DNA of 64,000 nucleotides, taken from NCBI GenBank assembly GCA_949287815.1, contig CASEHS010000003.1, positions 1 to 64,000 of the forward strand. Reading direction: 5' to 3'. This DNA comes from an uncultured Bacillota bacterium. Lineage in GTDB: Bacteria > Bacillota > Clostridia > Christensenellales > Borkfalkiaceae. Position numbers and translations under genes: made by a program. Under the pieces are notes generated by a model. It was not told the DNA's origin. It saw nothing but the letters and a program-made list of their open reading frames with translations, and ran no database searches. Below are positions 10,697-20,853 of the stretch, piece by piece; the stretch's first letter is position 1, and each line of letters opens with the position of its first letter.

Positions 10697-10733
10697 AAAA
10701 GACGGCACAGACATTTCGTCCGTGCCGTCTTTT
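10697..10733. terminator. bidirectional terminator
   Basis: A 16-bp stem with one mismatch and a 5-nt loop (10697-10712 with 10718-10733), flanked by A and T runs. It lies between the phosphodiesterase and the convergent MBL gene. Confidence 0.85.
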
Positions 10734-10828
10734 ATCGAAATTTTAACAGATAAACACAACTAATCAACCGAAATTTTAATATTGAAAGATAAATTTCAGT
10801 CAATTACTTTAATTACAAAATTGCATTT

Positions 10829-11668
10829 TCAAATTTCAACAACCAAACCGTCATGCGCTGCAATCATACCGCGTTTTTTAGCTTCGGACTCCATATTATC
10901 CCGAAAAGGCGCACTATTATGAGAAAAATGTGTGACATAGTACTTTGTATTTGTATCGCATAGACTATATTTAACTAATTTATTGCGTAAAATTTCATTA
11001 TCAGTAAATCCCATATGCCTTTTACTGATCCCCGCTTTTGATACACCCAAAGTACAATCCATACTTACCATATCTGCTTTTATACCTTTTTGAAATAAAA
11101 ACAGTAAAGTCTCCTCTTCCAAAATTGCAGTATCATTCAGATATAAAAGCGTTTTACCGTTCGATGATATACAATAAACCAATGCATTTTCTTTTTCAGT
11201 ATGAACGGCAGGTAAAGCAAAAATTTCATACTCACCTACTTTGATAAATGAAAACGGAACGATCGTTCGGAATGTAATTTTTTCACTGACCTCCTGACGA
11301 ATCTCACGCGAAGTCTCCTCCGTGAATACTTTAAAGACTTCCGAATTTCCAAAAATTTCCAAGCGTTCTGAACGCATTCTGTGAGCAAATTTATATCCCC
11401 TGTTCACAAGTTCTGCACCGTAAAAATGATCCGTATGAGAATGCGTAACCAACAAATATTTTACCGCAGAAAAATCTATTCCGTATTTTAGAGAATGATA
11501 ATATGAATCAGCAGGAAAATCGATCAGCAATTTATCATCAATAAGAACCTGCGATCTTGTCCGCATTTCTCTCTCTAAATTCTTCCTTGCCTGCTCACAT
11601 GAAGGACAATTACAAAACATTGCAGGAAAACCTTCAGCTGCCGCAGTACCCAAATAAGTGATCTTCAA
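10829..11668 (-). CDS. MBL-fold metallohydrolase, PhnP-like
   Basis: This 279-residue metallo-beta-lactamase-fold protein has THSHTDHF near residue 75 (HxHxDH) and further ligands near 155 (HTEKEN) and at the C-terminus (THFSHN). The N-terminal CNCPSC resembles the structural zinc site of PhnP, the cyclic phosphodiesterase of the C-P lyase pathway. No phn genes are nearby, so the substrate is open; cyclic phosphate or nucleotide esters are a reasonable guess. Translation starts at TTG, with AGAGGC 7 bases upstream. dtd lies just upstream in the same direction. Confidence 0.85.
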   Translation of the reverse strand: MKITYLGTAAAEGFPAMFCNCPSCEQARKNLEREMRTRSQVLIDDKLLIDFPADSYYHSLKYGIDFSAVKYLLVTHSHTDHFYGAELVNRGYKFAHRMRSERLEIFGNSEVFKVFTEETSREIRQEVSEKITFRTIVPFSFIKVGEYEIFALPAVHTEKENALVYCISSNGKTLLYLNDTAILEEETLLFLFQKGIKADMVSMDCTLGVSKAGISKRHMGFTDNEILRNKLVKYSLCDTNTKYYVTHFSHNSAPFRDNMESEAKKRGMIAAHDGLVVEI

Positions 11669-11703
11669 TTTTAAGCCTCTTCTTCCGTTTATTTTTTAAC
11701 TTA

Positions 11704-12141
11704 TCAGCACTCGTATAAAATCGTGACAGGTCCGTCATTATATTGCTCTATTTTCATATCTGCGCCAAATACGCCTGTCTTTACGTTTATACCGCATTCC
11801 CTCAGTTTTTCCGCCACTGCCAAATACAGAGGCTCCGCTTTTTCAGGTCTTGCCGCACAGATAAAACTGGGCCTATTTCCATGGCTGCAATCACCGTACA
11901 GGGTAAACTGAGAAATCAGCAAAATTTCACCACCGATATCTTTCACGGATAAATTCATTTTACCGTTTTCATCTTCAAAAATTCTAAGTTGCGAAATCTT
12001 TTTAGCCATCATAGGTACAGCCGCCTCACCGTCCCCCTCACCGACTCCGAGATAAACCGCCAGTCCTTTGTCAATTTCAGAAATCAACTTTCCTTCAACT
12101 GATAATGTTGTTTTTTTGACGCGCTGTATAACTGCCCTCAT
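11704..12141 (-). CDS. dtd: D-aminoacyl-tRNA deacylase
   Basis: This 145-residue enzyme hydrolyses D-amino acids from mischarged tRNAs and so proofreads chirality. Both family signatures are present: SQFTLYGDC with the following RPSF, and the C-terminal NDGPVTI that carries the Gly-cisPro-type pocket region. MRAVIQRV is the typical N-terminus. GGTGG precedes the ATG. Length is standard. Confidence 0.97.
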   Translation of the reverse strand: MRAVIQRVKKTTLSVEGKLISEIDKGLAVYLGVGEGDGEAAVPMMAKKISQLRIFEDENGKMNLSVKDIGGEILLISQFTLYGDCSHGNRPSFICAARPEKAEPLYLAVAEKLRECGINVKTGVFGADMKIEQYNDGPVTILYEC

Positions 12142-12205
12142 TCTTCACCACCGTATAAAAAATATTTCTTAAAAATAAATCACTTAATATTTTAATTATA
12201 AAAAT

Positions 12206-12227
12206 GGGTCGCTGAAATTCGCGACCC
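12206..12227 (-). terminator. terminator after efp
   Basis: A 7-bp GC-rich stem (12206-12212 with 12221-12227), followed on the minus strand by ATTTTT. It lies about 25 bases past the efp stop. Confidence 0.75.
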
Positions 12228-12253
12228 GCTTTTAAACCAAATCTTAAATTAGA

Positions 12254-12811
12254 TTACTTAACGCGCTCCATGTATTCTCCCGTACGGGTATCGACACGGA
12301 TAACTTCGCCCTCATTCACAAACATAGGCACCTGAATTTTTGCGCCCGTTTCAAGAGTAGCAAGCTTGGTTGCGTTTGTAGCCGTGTTACCTTTTACACC
12401 CGGCTCAGATTCCACGATTTTAAGTTCAACAAAGTTTTCGCATTCTACGGAGAACGCAGCGCCCTTATAGAAACGAACCGTAACTGTATCGTTTTCCTTA
12501 ATATATTTAAGAGCGTCTTCAACCTGATCGTAATTGAGCGGCGTAAGGTTAAACTCATCGTCCATGAACCAATAAAGTTCACCGTCGCTGTATGAATAAG
12601 TCATCTTTTTCGTTTCAATGTGCGCATTCTCCACTTTTTCGGAAGGGTTGAACGTCTGCTCCAAAACCGCACCGGTTACTACGTTCTTCAACTTTGTACG
12701 AACAAAAGCCGCACCTTTTCCAGGTTTTACGTGCTGGAATTCTACAACGACATAAACGTTGCCGTTATATTCGATAGTTACACCCTTTCTGAAATCACCT
12801 GCTGAAATCAT
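12254..12811 (-). CDS. efp: elongation factor P
   Basis: This 185-residue protein relieves ribosome stalling at polyproline. The three OB-like domains are of normal length. The tip of domain I reads [10 protein letters not shown] with Lys32, the residue modified in many bacteria (5-aminopentanolyl-lysine in Bacillus). No epmA or epmB is visible. AAGGAGAAG lies upstream of the ATG. It lies directly downstream of a pepP-like peptidase, a common pairing in Firmicutes. Confidence 0.97.
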   Translation of the reverse strand: MISAGDFRKGVTIEYNGNVYVVVEFQHVKPGKGAAFVRTKLKNVVTGAVLEQTFNPSEKVENAHIETKKMTYSYSDGELYWFMDDEFNLTPLNYDQVEDALKYIKENDTVTVRFYKGAAFSVECENFVELKIVESEPGVKGNTATNATKLATLETGAKIQVPMFVNEGEVIRVDTRTGEYMERVK

Positions 12812-12877
12812 AAATATTCTTCTCCTTAATTAATTCTTAAATCCTATGGGGAAAACGCACCCCGTTCTATAAACGCC

Positions 12878-13930
12878 TTACAGCGTCATTAACTTTTTAT
12901 CCGTATTCATAAATGAATACACCTTTCCGTTTTCCAGATACACACTGTCTTCTATGCGTATACCAAACTTACCTTCAAAATATACCCCGGGCTCCACCGA
13001 AAAAACATATCCGTCCTTCAATACATCATTGCTGGAAACCGAAAGCCTTGGGAATTCATGTATATTTATCCCGATGCCATGCCCGAGAGAATGTGTAAAA
13101 AATTTATCCAGACCTTTCGTTTTCAAATAATCCCGCGCAAGCGCATCTGCCGCCCGTCCTGTCATACCTGAATGTATATTTTCGAAAGCACGCATATGGG
13201 CTCCATACACAGCTTCATAAATATCGCAAAACTCCGCGTTGTCGCCTTTACCAAACAGGAATGTTCTCGTCATATCAGAACAATACCCTTTATATCGGCA
13301 GCCAAAATCGAGCAATACAGGCATTCCTTTCTTTAACGATGTTTCATCAGGCGCATGATGCGGAACCGAAGTATTTTTACCAAACGCAACTATCGTCTGG
13401 AACGACCTGTCCTCTGCTCCATATTTGCGCATCAAATATTCAAGATAGCCAGCAGACTCTGTTTCGCTTATTCCTTCACGGAGAAAGCCTAAAAATTCAC
13501 TGTACGCTTTTTCTGCAATCTCGCAAGCTTTGCGGATCAAAGACATTTCCTCTTCATTTTTGACCGACATAAGCTTTTCAAAAGCAGGAGAACTGTCAAC
13601 AACCTTAAACCGAAATTTTTTTAAAATTTCGGCATTCGGTACAGTCAGCCTGTTCACCGGAACTGCAAGTTTTTTTACTTTTTTACTTTTTATATATTCT
13701 AGAACACTGGCTTCACTTTGAGCAACTTCAACACTGATAAATTCGCCTTTCAGTGCGGACTTTGCTCCTTCTATATAACGCGGATCAGTAAAAAATATAC
13801 TCTCCTGCGCATCTGTATAAACGTACCCGAAAGAACTGCCAAAACCCGTAAGATATTTTCTGAGATCCTCGCTTACAGTCAGCATCGCATCCGCTTCAAT
13901 TTCACGGAAAACCTTCTTTGTGTTATCCAT
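12878..13930 (-). CDS. M24 aminopeptidase (Xaa-Pro dipeptidase-like)
   Basis: This 350-residue pita-bread metallopeptidase removes residues next to proline. The metal ligands can be followed: LLDFGCRYKGYCSDMTRT (two Asp), HSLGHGIGINIHEFP (His), SVEPGVY (Glu) and RIED (Glu). The N-terminal creatinase-like domain is short, as in Bacillus YqhT-type enzymes. The ATG has no Shine-Dalgarno but lies exactly 6 bases behind a good -10 box (TTGACT-N17-TAAAAT), which predicts a leaderless mRNA. efp follows 66 bp downstream. Confidence 0.94.
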   Translation of the reverse strand: MDNTKKVFREIEADAMLTVSEDLRKYLTGFGSSFGYVYTDAQESIFFTDPRYIEGAKSALKGEFISVEVAQSEASVLEYIKSKKVKKLAVPVNRLTVPNAEILKKFRFKVVDSSPAFEKLMSVKNEEEMSLIRKACEIAEKAYSEFLGFLREGISETESAGYLEYLMRKYGAEDRSFQTIVAFGKNTSVPHHAPDETSLKKGMPVLLDFGCRYKGYCSDMTRTFLFGKGDNAEFCDIYEAVYGAHMRAFENIHSGMTGRAADALARDYLKTKGLDKFFTHSLGHGIGINIHEFPRLSVSSNDVLKDGYVFSVEPGVYFEGKFGIRIEDSVYLENGKVYSFMNTDKKLMTL

Positions 13931-13936
13931 AAAATT

Positions 13937-13965
13937 ATTTTATCAAATTTTTTCGTTTAAGTCAA
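13937..13965 (-). promoter_or_regulatory. pepP-efp promoter abutting the start codon
   Basis: TTGACT-N17-TAAAAT, then AATTTT and the ATG at 13930. With normal spacing the +1 base is the A of the ATG. Confidence 0.7.
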
Positions 13966-14006
13966 TTTATACCGATAGTATTTGCGTTTATTTTTCTTTT
14001 AACCCA

Positions 14007-14861
14007 TCAACGACTCGCTATTTCATTGTAAATACGCTTCATTTCTGCCGCATCTTCCGTCTGCTTGCCAGCCGATTCACTTACGATATACGGCTCCAAA
14101 CCAAGATCTTTCAGTGCAATAGCAAGCGGTTCAAACTCGGGTCCAAAAACACCGTCCTCAAAAGTAAGATGGCGCACTTCACCTTTATCAGAATATTGAA
14201 TTTTAGAAAAATGCACATGAAAATGCTTCACCCGTTCATACCCGAGTTCGCTGATCATGTATTCTAATCTTTGCCTGTAATCCGCAGATGTTTTCAAACT
14301 GCCCTGCTCTCTTGCATTGATATGCCCGAAATCTACAGCAGGAAGATATACGGGATCTATCTTACAAAAACGCACGACTTCTTCAAGAGTTCCGATCTGA
14401 GCGATCTTACCCATCGTTTCAGGGCAAAAATATAAGTCCTGTAACCCCGCTTCATAAATTTTATCCCTTAGTATTTTCAGGCGCTCTTCCGTAAGAGCTA
14501 CAGCATCTTCTCTTGTAGCCTTGCCCTGTGCTGCCGGATGAAAAACACACCTTTTTCCGCCCATAAGCCTAAGTATCAGCGCACTGTCCAGAACATACCC
14601 GTAAGATTTTTCCGCGCTTTCTTCCGAAGGATTTGCAAAATTGATATAATATGGCGCATGCACGCTGATCTCTACGTTCTGCGCGGCAAAAGCCGCACCG
14701 ATCGATAAAGCCTTTTCGCGCGTCATTCTTACGCCCCTGCCAAAGGAATATTCAAAACAATCAAGCCCTGCCTTGCGGACAAATTCCGCCGACTGTTCCG
14801 TATGCGAAAAACCTGCCGCATAAAAACTTTCACTGTTTCCGCTCGGTCCGAATTTTATCAT
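14007..14861 (-). CDS. endonuclease IV-like TIM-barrel protein
   Basis: This 284-residue protein has the AP endonuclease 2 / endonuclease IV layout: ISVHAPYYINFANPS, VFHPAA, FCPETMGK, DFGHINA and FHVHFSKIQYS. These map to the tri-zinc ligands (His, His, Glu, Asp/His, His). The predicted role is cleavage of abasic sites in repair. The motifs diverge from classical Nfo (for example ETMGK where NTAGQG-like sequence is usual), so a related sugar-phosphate isomerase fold with another role is possible. The start overlaps the ribF stop by 4 bp, so the two are translationally coupled. Confidence 0.85.
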   Translation of the reverse strand: MIKFGPSGNSESFYAAGFSHTEQSAEFVRKAGLDCFEYSFGRGVRMTREKALSIGAAFAAQNVEISVHAPYYINFANPSEESAEKSYGYVLDSALILRLMGGKRCVFHPAAQGKATREDAVALTEERLKILRDKIYEAGLQDLYFCPETMGKIAQIGTLEEVVRFCKIDPVYLPAVDFGHINAREQGSLKTSADYRQRLEYMISELGYERVKHFHVHFSKIQYSDKGEVRHLTFEDGVFGPEFEPLAIALKDLGLEPYIVSESAGKQTEDAAEMKRIYNEIASR

Positions 14862-15742
14862 CTGATCTTCTCCAAATCTTCAATCAACTGTCTTTTCAAA
14901 GCTTCCGCCGAAGCAAATTTTTTAATATCACGAATTCTGAAATCAAAAAATACTGTAATTTCTTTATCGTACAGATCACCTTTGTATCCGTCGATATAAA
15001 CTTCGGCAATAACCCTTTGATCCCCGAAAGTAGGTCTTGTTCCGTAATTTGCTATACCTCTGTATAATTTACCGTCAGCAACCACACTCACGGCATACAC
15101 ACCTGTTTTTATAGGGTATTTTTGTGGCGACAAATGTATATTTGCGGTAGGAAATCCCAATTTCCTGCCGATATGCCTACCTTCTGTCTCCACGTTACCG
15201 AAAATGAAATACTTTCCTCCGAGCAATTTTTCAAGCTCCGAAAGATCTCCTTCATCCAGCAATCTTTTTGCAAACGAAGCGGCAGCTTTTTCTCCGCAAG
15301 CGGAAACCAGCGACAAAACCTGCACATCTAAATTGCGCAACGCACAGTACTTTTTCAGATCCGACACGCCGCAACTCGCACCTTTGCCGTAAGTAAAATC
15401 CTCTCCGCAAACAAACGCTTTTACATTCAGAGAACGCACAAGCGTATCAAGAAATTCTTTCCCTTCGGTATTTTTAAAGTTTTCATCAAATTTAGCCGCA
15501 CAGACAAAGTCAATGCCAAGCTTTTCAAATAATTGCAGACGCTCTTCAAACACATAGACCTGTGCGCCGTTTTTTGCATCATAAAAAGTCATAATACCGA
15601 CTTTTTTCCCTGAGCCTTTCGCCAGCGAAAGAGCAGACGCAATCAATGCCCTGTGCCCTACATGCACGGCATCAAAATAACCGAGAAGAAACACGCTTTC
15701 CTCAGGATAATTTTCTTTTCCGTAATCTATAAGTTTCAGCAT
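14858..15742 (-). CDS. ribF: bifunctional riboflavin kinase / FAD synthetase
   Basis: This 294-residue enzyme makes FMN from riboflavin and FAD from FMN. The N-terminal nucleotidyltransferase shows GYFDAVHVGHRALI (HxGH) and GEDFTYGKG. The C-terminal kinase shows GRKLGFPTANI with the PTAN motif. It overlaps truB by 7 bp and the endonuclease-IV-like gene by 4 bp. The truB-ribF order is conserved in Firmicutes. Confidence 0.97.
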   Translation of the reverse strand: MLKLIDYGKENYPEESVFLLGYFDAVHVGHRALIASALSLAKGSGKKVGIMTFYDAKNGAQVYVFEERLQLFEKLGIDFVCAAKFDENFKNTEGKEFLDTLVRSLNVKAFVCGEDFTYGKGASCGVSDLKKYCALRNLDVQVLSLVSACGEKAAASFAKRLLDEGDLSELEKLLGGKYFIFGNVETEGRHIGRKLGFPTANIHLSPQKYPIKTGVYAVSVVADGKLYRGIANYGTRPTFGDQRVIAEVYIDGYKGDLYDKEITVFFDFRIRDIKKFASAEALKRQLIEDLEKIR

Positions 15743-16590
15743 ATCTTGCTCTTTGCCCGAATCTGACCTTCACTGACCTCAGCGATGCCGTAAAAAATAT
15801 CGTCAAGATATATTTTATATAAACCGCTTTCTTTTTCACTGGCAATACTTAGTCCGCAACGTATCTTTTTCGCATTCTCGCCTGTAAAATACATTGTTTC
15901 CATTTCAAAAACGTGTTCTGCGGGAATCAGAAATTTTTCAGCACCTTCCGCCATTGCCGTTTCCAAAGTCACGCTGTTTTCCAACGTAAAATAACCGCTC
16001 TTTTCCCGAATCAAAGACGTCATTATCCCGACAGTACCAAGACGCGCCGCAATATCTCTCGCCAAAGAACGGATATAAGTCCCTCCGCCGCAACGAATAA
16101 CAAATTCAAAAGAATCAGAATTTATCTGTCTTTCAAGGCAAATCTCTTCTACGAGCACTTCTTTTGGCGTAAGAACCACTTCTTTACCTTGCCTTGCAAG
16201 TTTATAAGCCCGCACTCCGCCTATGCTTTTCGCACTGTATGCGGGCGGCATTTGCATAATTTTGCCCGTAAATTCACCGAGAACACTTTGAACCTCTTCA
16301 ATCGAAGGTACGCGCAATCCTTCTCTGATGACGACGCCTTCCGAATCGAGAGTATCCGTTTCCACACCGAAACGAAAAGCAGCTCTGTATACTTTTTCTT
16401 TTTCCAACAGGTAGTTAAACAATCTGCAAGCATTCCCTAGCGCAACAGGCAAAACGCCCTTCGCCATCGGATCAAGCGTACCCATATGACCGCAAGGCGT
16501 TCCCGTTAATCTCTTTATTTTAGAAACAACTGCGGCGCTCGACATACCCGAAGGCTTATTTACATTGATAAATCCGCAAAGTTTTTCCAC
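15736..16590 (-). CDS. truB: tRNA pseudouridine-55 synthase
   Basis: This 284-residue enzyme isomerises U55 in the T loop of tRNA. GTLDPMAKGVLPVALG contains the catalytic Asp (about 39). VYRAAFRFGVETDT and GGTYIRSLARDIA are family motifs. A short C-terminal PUA-like domain follows. It lies 17 bp downstream of nrnA and overlaps ribF by 7 bp. Confidence 0.97.
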   Translation of the reverse strand: MEKLCGFINVNKPSGMSSAAVVSKIKRLTGTPCGHMGTLDPMAKGVLPVALGNACRLFNYLLEKEKVYRAAFRFGVETDTLDSEGVVIREGLRVPSIEEVQSVLGEFTGKIMQMPPAYSAKSIGGVRAYKLARQGKEVVLTPKEVLVEEICLERQINSDSFEFVIRCGGGTYIRSLARDIAARLGTVGIMTSLIREKSGYFTLENSVTLETAMAEGAEKFLIPAEHVFEMETMYFTGENAKKIRCGLSIASEKESGLYKIYLDDIFYGIAEVSEGQIRAKSKIC

Positions 16591-16607
16591 TCAAAGCCAC
16601 CCGTATT

Positions 16608-17564
16608 TTAGTCTTCAAGGTGCTGCAAAATGGTATAACGCAATTTATCGATCACTTCTTCCAACGCACCGCCTATCATGCAACCGCTTGCAAGAACATG
16701 ACCGCCTCCGCCATACACTGCGGCAACTTTATTTACATCTGCCAAACCTTTGGAACGAAGAGAAATCTTGAACTTATAATCCGCCGTTTCAAGCAGACAC
16801 ACAGCAACTTCAACCCCGTCTACGTTCAGCGGAAAATCTATAAATCCTTCCGTCATATCAGAAGTTGCGCCCGTACGTTCAAGATCTTTTCTGAGTACAT
16901 AGATCAGCGCTATTTTACCGTCTGCAAAATATCTTATGCGGGACATCGTTTCCCCGAACAACTGTGCGCGAGCCTTAGACTGGCGTTTGAACATATTATA
17001 TTGAACAAGATGCACGTCTGCCCCTAAACGGCAAAGTTTTGCGGCAGCAAGAAAGGTAGACTCCCCTACATTTTTATGAGCAAAATTCCCTGTATCCGAA
17101 CTTAATCCCGTCATAAGGCAGGTCGCCGCCTCAGGCGTCAGCGGCGTAGAAAAATACTCACTGAGTTCGGTTATATTCTCACAGTTTGCCGCTCGATCCT
17201 CTACAAAATTATAGTCCGCATAGCGGGTATTGGAAATATGATGATCGATATTGAATTTCGGTTTTTTTGCCCTGCGGAAGATCTCCCCAAGCGACCCCAA
17301 CCTGTTTTCATCGCTCGAATCCACCGCAATAAAGGCTTCCGCCGATTCATCTACATTTGAAGAAATCTGCTCTGCACCTTGCAGAAAAGAAAACTTATCG
17401 GGAATCGGACTTTCACACACGATACTGCATGAGATCCCCTCTGTTTTTAAAAGGTACGCAAGCCCCAATGCGGACCCGATCGTATCACCGTCAGGGCGCA
17501 TATGACAAAAAATCACTGCGCTTTTTATTTTTTTCAGATTTTCAGATAGTTCTTTCAGATTCAA
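16608..17564 (-). CDS. nrnA: DHH/DHHA1 phosphoesterase, NrnA-like
   Basis: This 318-residue protein should degrade short oligoribonucleotides (nanoRNA) or cyclic-dinucleotide products such as pApA, and possibly pAp. It shows HMRPDGDTIGS, AVDSSDENR, DHHISN and, at the C-terminus, GGGGHVLASG of the DHHA1 domain. It overlaps rbfA by 4 bp, a conserved rbfA-nrnA-truB arrangement. Confidence 0.95.
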   Translation of the reverse strand: MNLKELSENLKKIKSAVIFCHMRPDGDTIGSALGLAYLLKTEGISCSIVCESPIPDKFSFLQGAEQISSNVDESAEAFIAVDSSDENRLGSLGEIFRRAKKPKFNIDHHISNTRYADYNFVEDRAANCENITELSEYFSTPLTPEAATCLMTGLSSDTGNFAHKNVGESTFLAAAKLCRLGADVHLVQYNMFKRQSKARAQLFGETMSRIRYFADGKIALIYVLRKDLERTGATSDMTEGFIDFPLNVDGVEVAVCLLETADYKFKISLRSKGLADVNKVAAVYGGGGHVLASGCMIGGALEEVIDKLRYTILQHLED

Positions 17565-17938
17565 TCCGCTTTCTCCCCTTTTTCTTCTTCGCTGAGTTTT
17601 TTGATAAGTTTATCTATTTTATCTCCGTATTCCATTGTATCATCCCAGAAAAAATGCAACTCGGGGACTGTACGCATCTGCATCATATGCGCCAATTCAT
17701 AACGGATAAATCCCGCGTTTTTACTGATCTCCTCAAAAGTTTCGCGGCTTTCCTGTTCGTTTTTTGCAAGAACGCTGATATATATTTTTGCATTTTTCAA
17801 ATCAGGTGATACATCAGCTTTTGTCACGCTGACGATCCCTTTTATTTTATCCGTCTTATATTTTAATTTCTTGGAAATGACTTCGTAAACCGCTTTCTGA
17901 TATTCCGCAGAAAGCCTTTCGCCTCTCAAAGATTTCAT
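17561..17938 (-). CDS. rbfA: 30S ribosome-binding factor A
   Basis: This 125-residue KH-fold factor helps late 30S maturation at the 16S 5' end. LRGERLSAEYQKAV at the N-terminus and the TKADVSPDLKNAKIYIS strand are typical; the tail is Lys/Glu-rich. GGAG lies 9 bases before the ATG. A terminator-like hairpin separates it from infB, leaving no clear room for a promoter, so it is probably expressed by read-through. Confidence 0.95.
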   Translation of the reverse strand: MKSLRGERLSAEYQKAVYEVISKKLKYKTDKIKGIVSVTKADVSPDLKNAKIYISVLAKNEQESRETFEEISKNAGFIRYELAHMMQMRTVPELHFFWDDTMEYGDKIDKLIKKLSEEEKGEKAD

Positions 17939-17956
17939 ATTAATATCTCCATATAC

Positions 17957-17993
17957 AAAAATCCGCTCCAGTATTGTTATAGAGCGGATTTTT
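17957..17993 (-). terminator. terminator-like hairpin between infB and rbfA
   Basis: A 12-bp perfect stem (17957-17968 with 17982-17993) with a 13-nt loop. The minus-strand 3' arm runs into a run of five T's. It lies only about 19 bases before the rbfA start, so it divides the operon or attenuates it. Confidence 0.7.
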
Positions 17994-18041
17994 ACTGCAA
18001 CCGAATAATTTTAAGATCGGTATATCAGATTCCGCTCGGTT

Positions 18042-20849
18042 TTAAGCGGGAATCTCTTCGGTAATATAACATTCAATGACGTCTCCGACTTTGATTCCGT
18101 CAAATCCGTCTATGCTGACGCCGCATTCAAAACCGCCGGATACTTCCTTGACATCGTCTTTAAAGCGCTTCAACTGACGAACTGCGCCTTCCACGATCAT
18201 GATATCGTCACGGTAGATCCTGAGTTTACCGCTGCGGACGATCTTACCTTCGGTAACATAACAGCCTGCAACCATACCGACGCCTGTGATTTTGAAGGTC
18301 TGCAAGACATCACATTTACCCGTCATGATCTCTCTGTACTTAGGTGCAAGCATACCTTTCAAAGCCGCCTGGATATCGTCAAGCAGTTCATAGATGATCC
18401 TGTAACTGCGTACATCCACTCCGCTCTTTTCGGCAAGCGCTTTCGCTTTTGTATCGGGACGTACATTGAAACCGACGATGATGGCGTTAGACGATTCGGC
18501 AAGCATGACATCCGATTCCGTGATCGCACCAGCACCGCTGTGCAAGACGTTGACACGGACTTCTTCATTGGAAAGTTTGACAAGCGATTGTTTAACCGCT
18601 TCTACAGAACCTTGCACATCGCCTTTGACAATGATATTCAGTCCCTTTATCTTACCTTCTGCAATCTTGTCAAACACATCGTCAAGCGTAACGCGAGACT
18701 GAGATTTGATCATAGATTCGCTTTCTTTTCTCTTTCTTTCGTCGAGAACCTGTTTTAAAAGTTTATCCTGTTCGACCGCAATGATCGAGTCACCCGCGCT
18801 CGGAACCTCTTCGAGACCTAAAATAGATACCGCCATGGATGGAGTTGCCGCTTTTACCGTCCTGCCCTTATCATCTATCATGGCACGAACTCTACCCGTC
18901 GTTGTTCCCGAAATTATATTATCTCCCGTATGCAAAGTTCCGTTCTGGATCAAAATGGATGCAACAGGACCTTTGCCCTTATCCAATTTTGCTTCGATAA
19001 TTGTCCCGCGAGCCATCTGGTTAGGATTTGCTTTGAGTTCCTTGATCTCCGCCACAAGGTTGATCGTATCTAAAAGTTCGGGGATGCCTTGACCTGTCTT
19101 TGCGGATACGGGACATACGATCGCATCGCCGCCCCATTCTTCGGGAACAAGTCCGTTATTGGTAAGACCTTGTTTTACCCTGTCAAGATTGGCTTCGGGT
19201 TTATCCATTTTATTGACTGCAACGATAATAGGTACATCAGCCGCTTTTGCATGGTTGATCGCTTCGACCGTCTGAGGCATGATTCCGTCATCCGCCGCAA
19301 CGACAAGGACTACTATATCCGTGACCGACGCTCCGCGCGCACGCATAGCCGTGAATGCTTCGTGACCGGGCGTATCCAAGAATGTAATGGATTTTCCGCC
19401 GACATTGACCGTATACGCACCGATATGCTGGGTAATACCGCCTGCTTCGCCCTCTGTAACATTCGTACTGCGGATCTTATCGAGCAAAGACGTCTTACCG
19501 TGGTCGACGTGCCCCATCACCGTGACAACAGGAGGACGAACGATACTTTCCGCATCGTTACCCGTCTGAGCCTGATATATTTCGCTGAGGGCTTCTTCCG
19601 CCGTCTTTTCAGGTTTATATTCAAGTTCGATACCCAAATCGGATGCAATGTAAGCCGCCGTATCGTAATCCAGCGAATCGTTGATCGTCTTTGCGATACC
19701 TTCTTTGAACAATCTTTTTGTGATCTCAACAGCAGTGATACCGAGTTTTTCACTGAGAACCTTCAAAGGTATGTTTTCACTCGTTACGACAGCGTGCTCG
19801 ATTTTGATCGTCTGCACAGACTGTTGTTTCTGCTTTTTGACTCTTAATTTCCTGTAACCGCTCTTATCCTCGTCAAAGTCAGAAACAGAAACCTGCTGTT
19901 TGACAAGCGCACGCTTCGATACAGTCTTCTTTTGTTCAACATACGGCTTATCGTATGTTTTCTTTTTGTTTTGCCCGAAATTCTTGCTCGGCTGAACGGG
20001 AGGCAGGACAGGCGCACTCCCAGCATTAAATCTCGGCGCACCCGTCTGAGGTCTTGTTCCTGCGGGCCTTTGACCGGGCACTGCGGGCCTTGTACCGATC
20101 GGACGATCTGCTCGGTTACCGAATGCAGGACGTTCCCCTGTTCTGTTTGCGTTTCCGAAACGGTCGGATGTCTGCGGACGGTTAAATCCCTGACGATCCC
20201 CATATTGAGGACGATCTCCCTGCGGACGCATTCTGTCATAGCCCGCACGGTCACCTTGAAAACGATCTGAACCGCCCTGTCTGTTCTGGTTGAAACCGGG
20301 ACGATCCTGCCTGGGCGCCTGGTCATAATTCCCGTTAGTACGACGTTCCGCAGGTTTTTCCGTATACTGTTTACGCTCCCGTTCCTCGGTTACGAATTTA
20401 CGAGCTGGCTGCGTTTTTTCCGCTTCTTTTACCTTTTCAGTTTCAGAAACTTCCGCTTTTACCTCTTCTTTCTTTTCTGCCTGTTCGACTTTTTCCTGTT
20501 TTTCAGGAACTTCTTTTACGGGAGGTTCTTTTACTGCTTGTTTCAGGCGTTCCTCTTCGGCAGCCTTAGCAGCTTTCGCAGCAGCTTCTTCCGCCGCCTT
20601 TCTTTCCGCTTCCGCCTTTTCCGCGCGTTCTTTCGCAAGACGAGCATCTTCTCTTGCCGCTTCTTCCGCCCTGGCAGCCTCTTCTTGTGCGCGAGTCTTT
20701 GCCGCCGCTTCGAGTTCGGAAAGTTTACGAAGAATGTCACTTACTTTCTTTTCCGTACTCTGCACTTCCTTGGAAAGCGCGCCGATTCCTTCCGAACCGA
20801 GAAGATTTTTGATATTTTCAATATTCGCGTATTTTTTTGCGTCTGCCAT
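18042..20849 (-). CDS. infB: translation initiation factor IF-2
   Basis: This 935-residue GTPase places fMet-tRNA on the 30S and joins subunits. The G domain starts near 440 with [10 protein letters not shown], then DTPGHEAF and NKMDKP; domains II-IV follow. The N-terminal half is unusually composed: a Glu/Ala coiled segment (about 55-130), then a long Arg/Gly/Pro/Gln-rich disordered stretch (about 165-290) with repeated RP and DR units. A second helical IF2-N domain comes before the G domain. It is 4 bp downstream of ylxQ. Confidence 0.97.
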   Translation of the reverse strand: MADAKKYANIENIKNLLGSEGIGALSKEVQSTEKKVSDILRKLSELEAAAKTRAQEEAARAEEAAREDARLAKERAEKAEAERKAAEEAAAKAAKAAEEERLKQAVKEPPVKEVPEKQEKVEQAEKKEEVKAEVSETEKVKEAEKTQPARKFVTEERERKQYTEKPAERRTNGNYDQAPRQDRPGFNQNRQGGSDRFQGDRAGYDRMRPQGDRPQYGDRQGFNRPQTSDRFGNANRTGERPAFGNRADRPIGTRPAVPGQRPAGTRPQTGAPRFNAGSAPVLPPVQPSKNFGQNKKKTYDKPYVEQKKTVSKRALVKQQVSVSDFDEDKSGYRKLRVKKQKQQSVQTIKIEHAVVTSENIPLKVLSEKLGITAVEITKRLFKEGIAKTINDSLDYDTAAYIASDLGIELEYKPEKTAEEALSEIYQAQTGNDAESIVRPPVVTVMGHVDHGKTSLLDKIRSTNVTEGEAGGITQHIGAYTVNVGGKSITFLDTPGHEAFTAMRARGASVTDIVVLVVAADDGIMPQTVEAINHAKAADVPIIVAVNKMDKPEANLDRVKQGLTNNGLVPEEWGGDAIVCPVSAKTGQGIPELLDTINLVAEIKELKANPNQMARGTIIEAKLDKGKGPVASILIQNGTLHTGDNIISGTTTGRVRAMIDDKGRTVKAATPSMAVSILGLEEVPSAGDSIIAVEQDKLLKQVLDERKRKESESMIKSQSRVTLDDVFDKIAEGKIKGLNIIVKGDVQGSVEAVKQSLVKLSNEEVRVNVLHSGAGAITESDVMLAESSNAIIVGFNVRPDTKAKALAEKSGVDVRSYRIIYELLDDIQAALKGMLAPKYREIMTGKCDVLQTFKITGVGMVAGCYVTEGKIVRSGKLRIYRDDIMIVEGAVRQLKRFKDDVKEVSGGFECGVSIDGFDGIKVGDVIECYITEEIPA

Positions 20850-20853
20850 TTCC

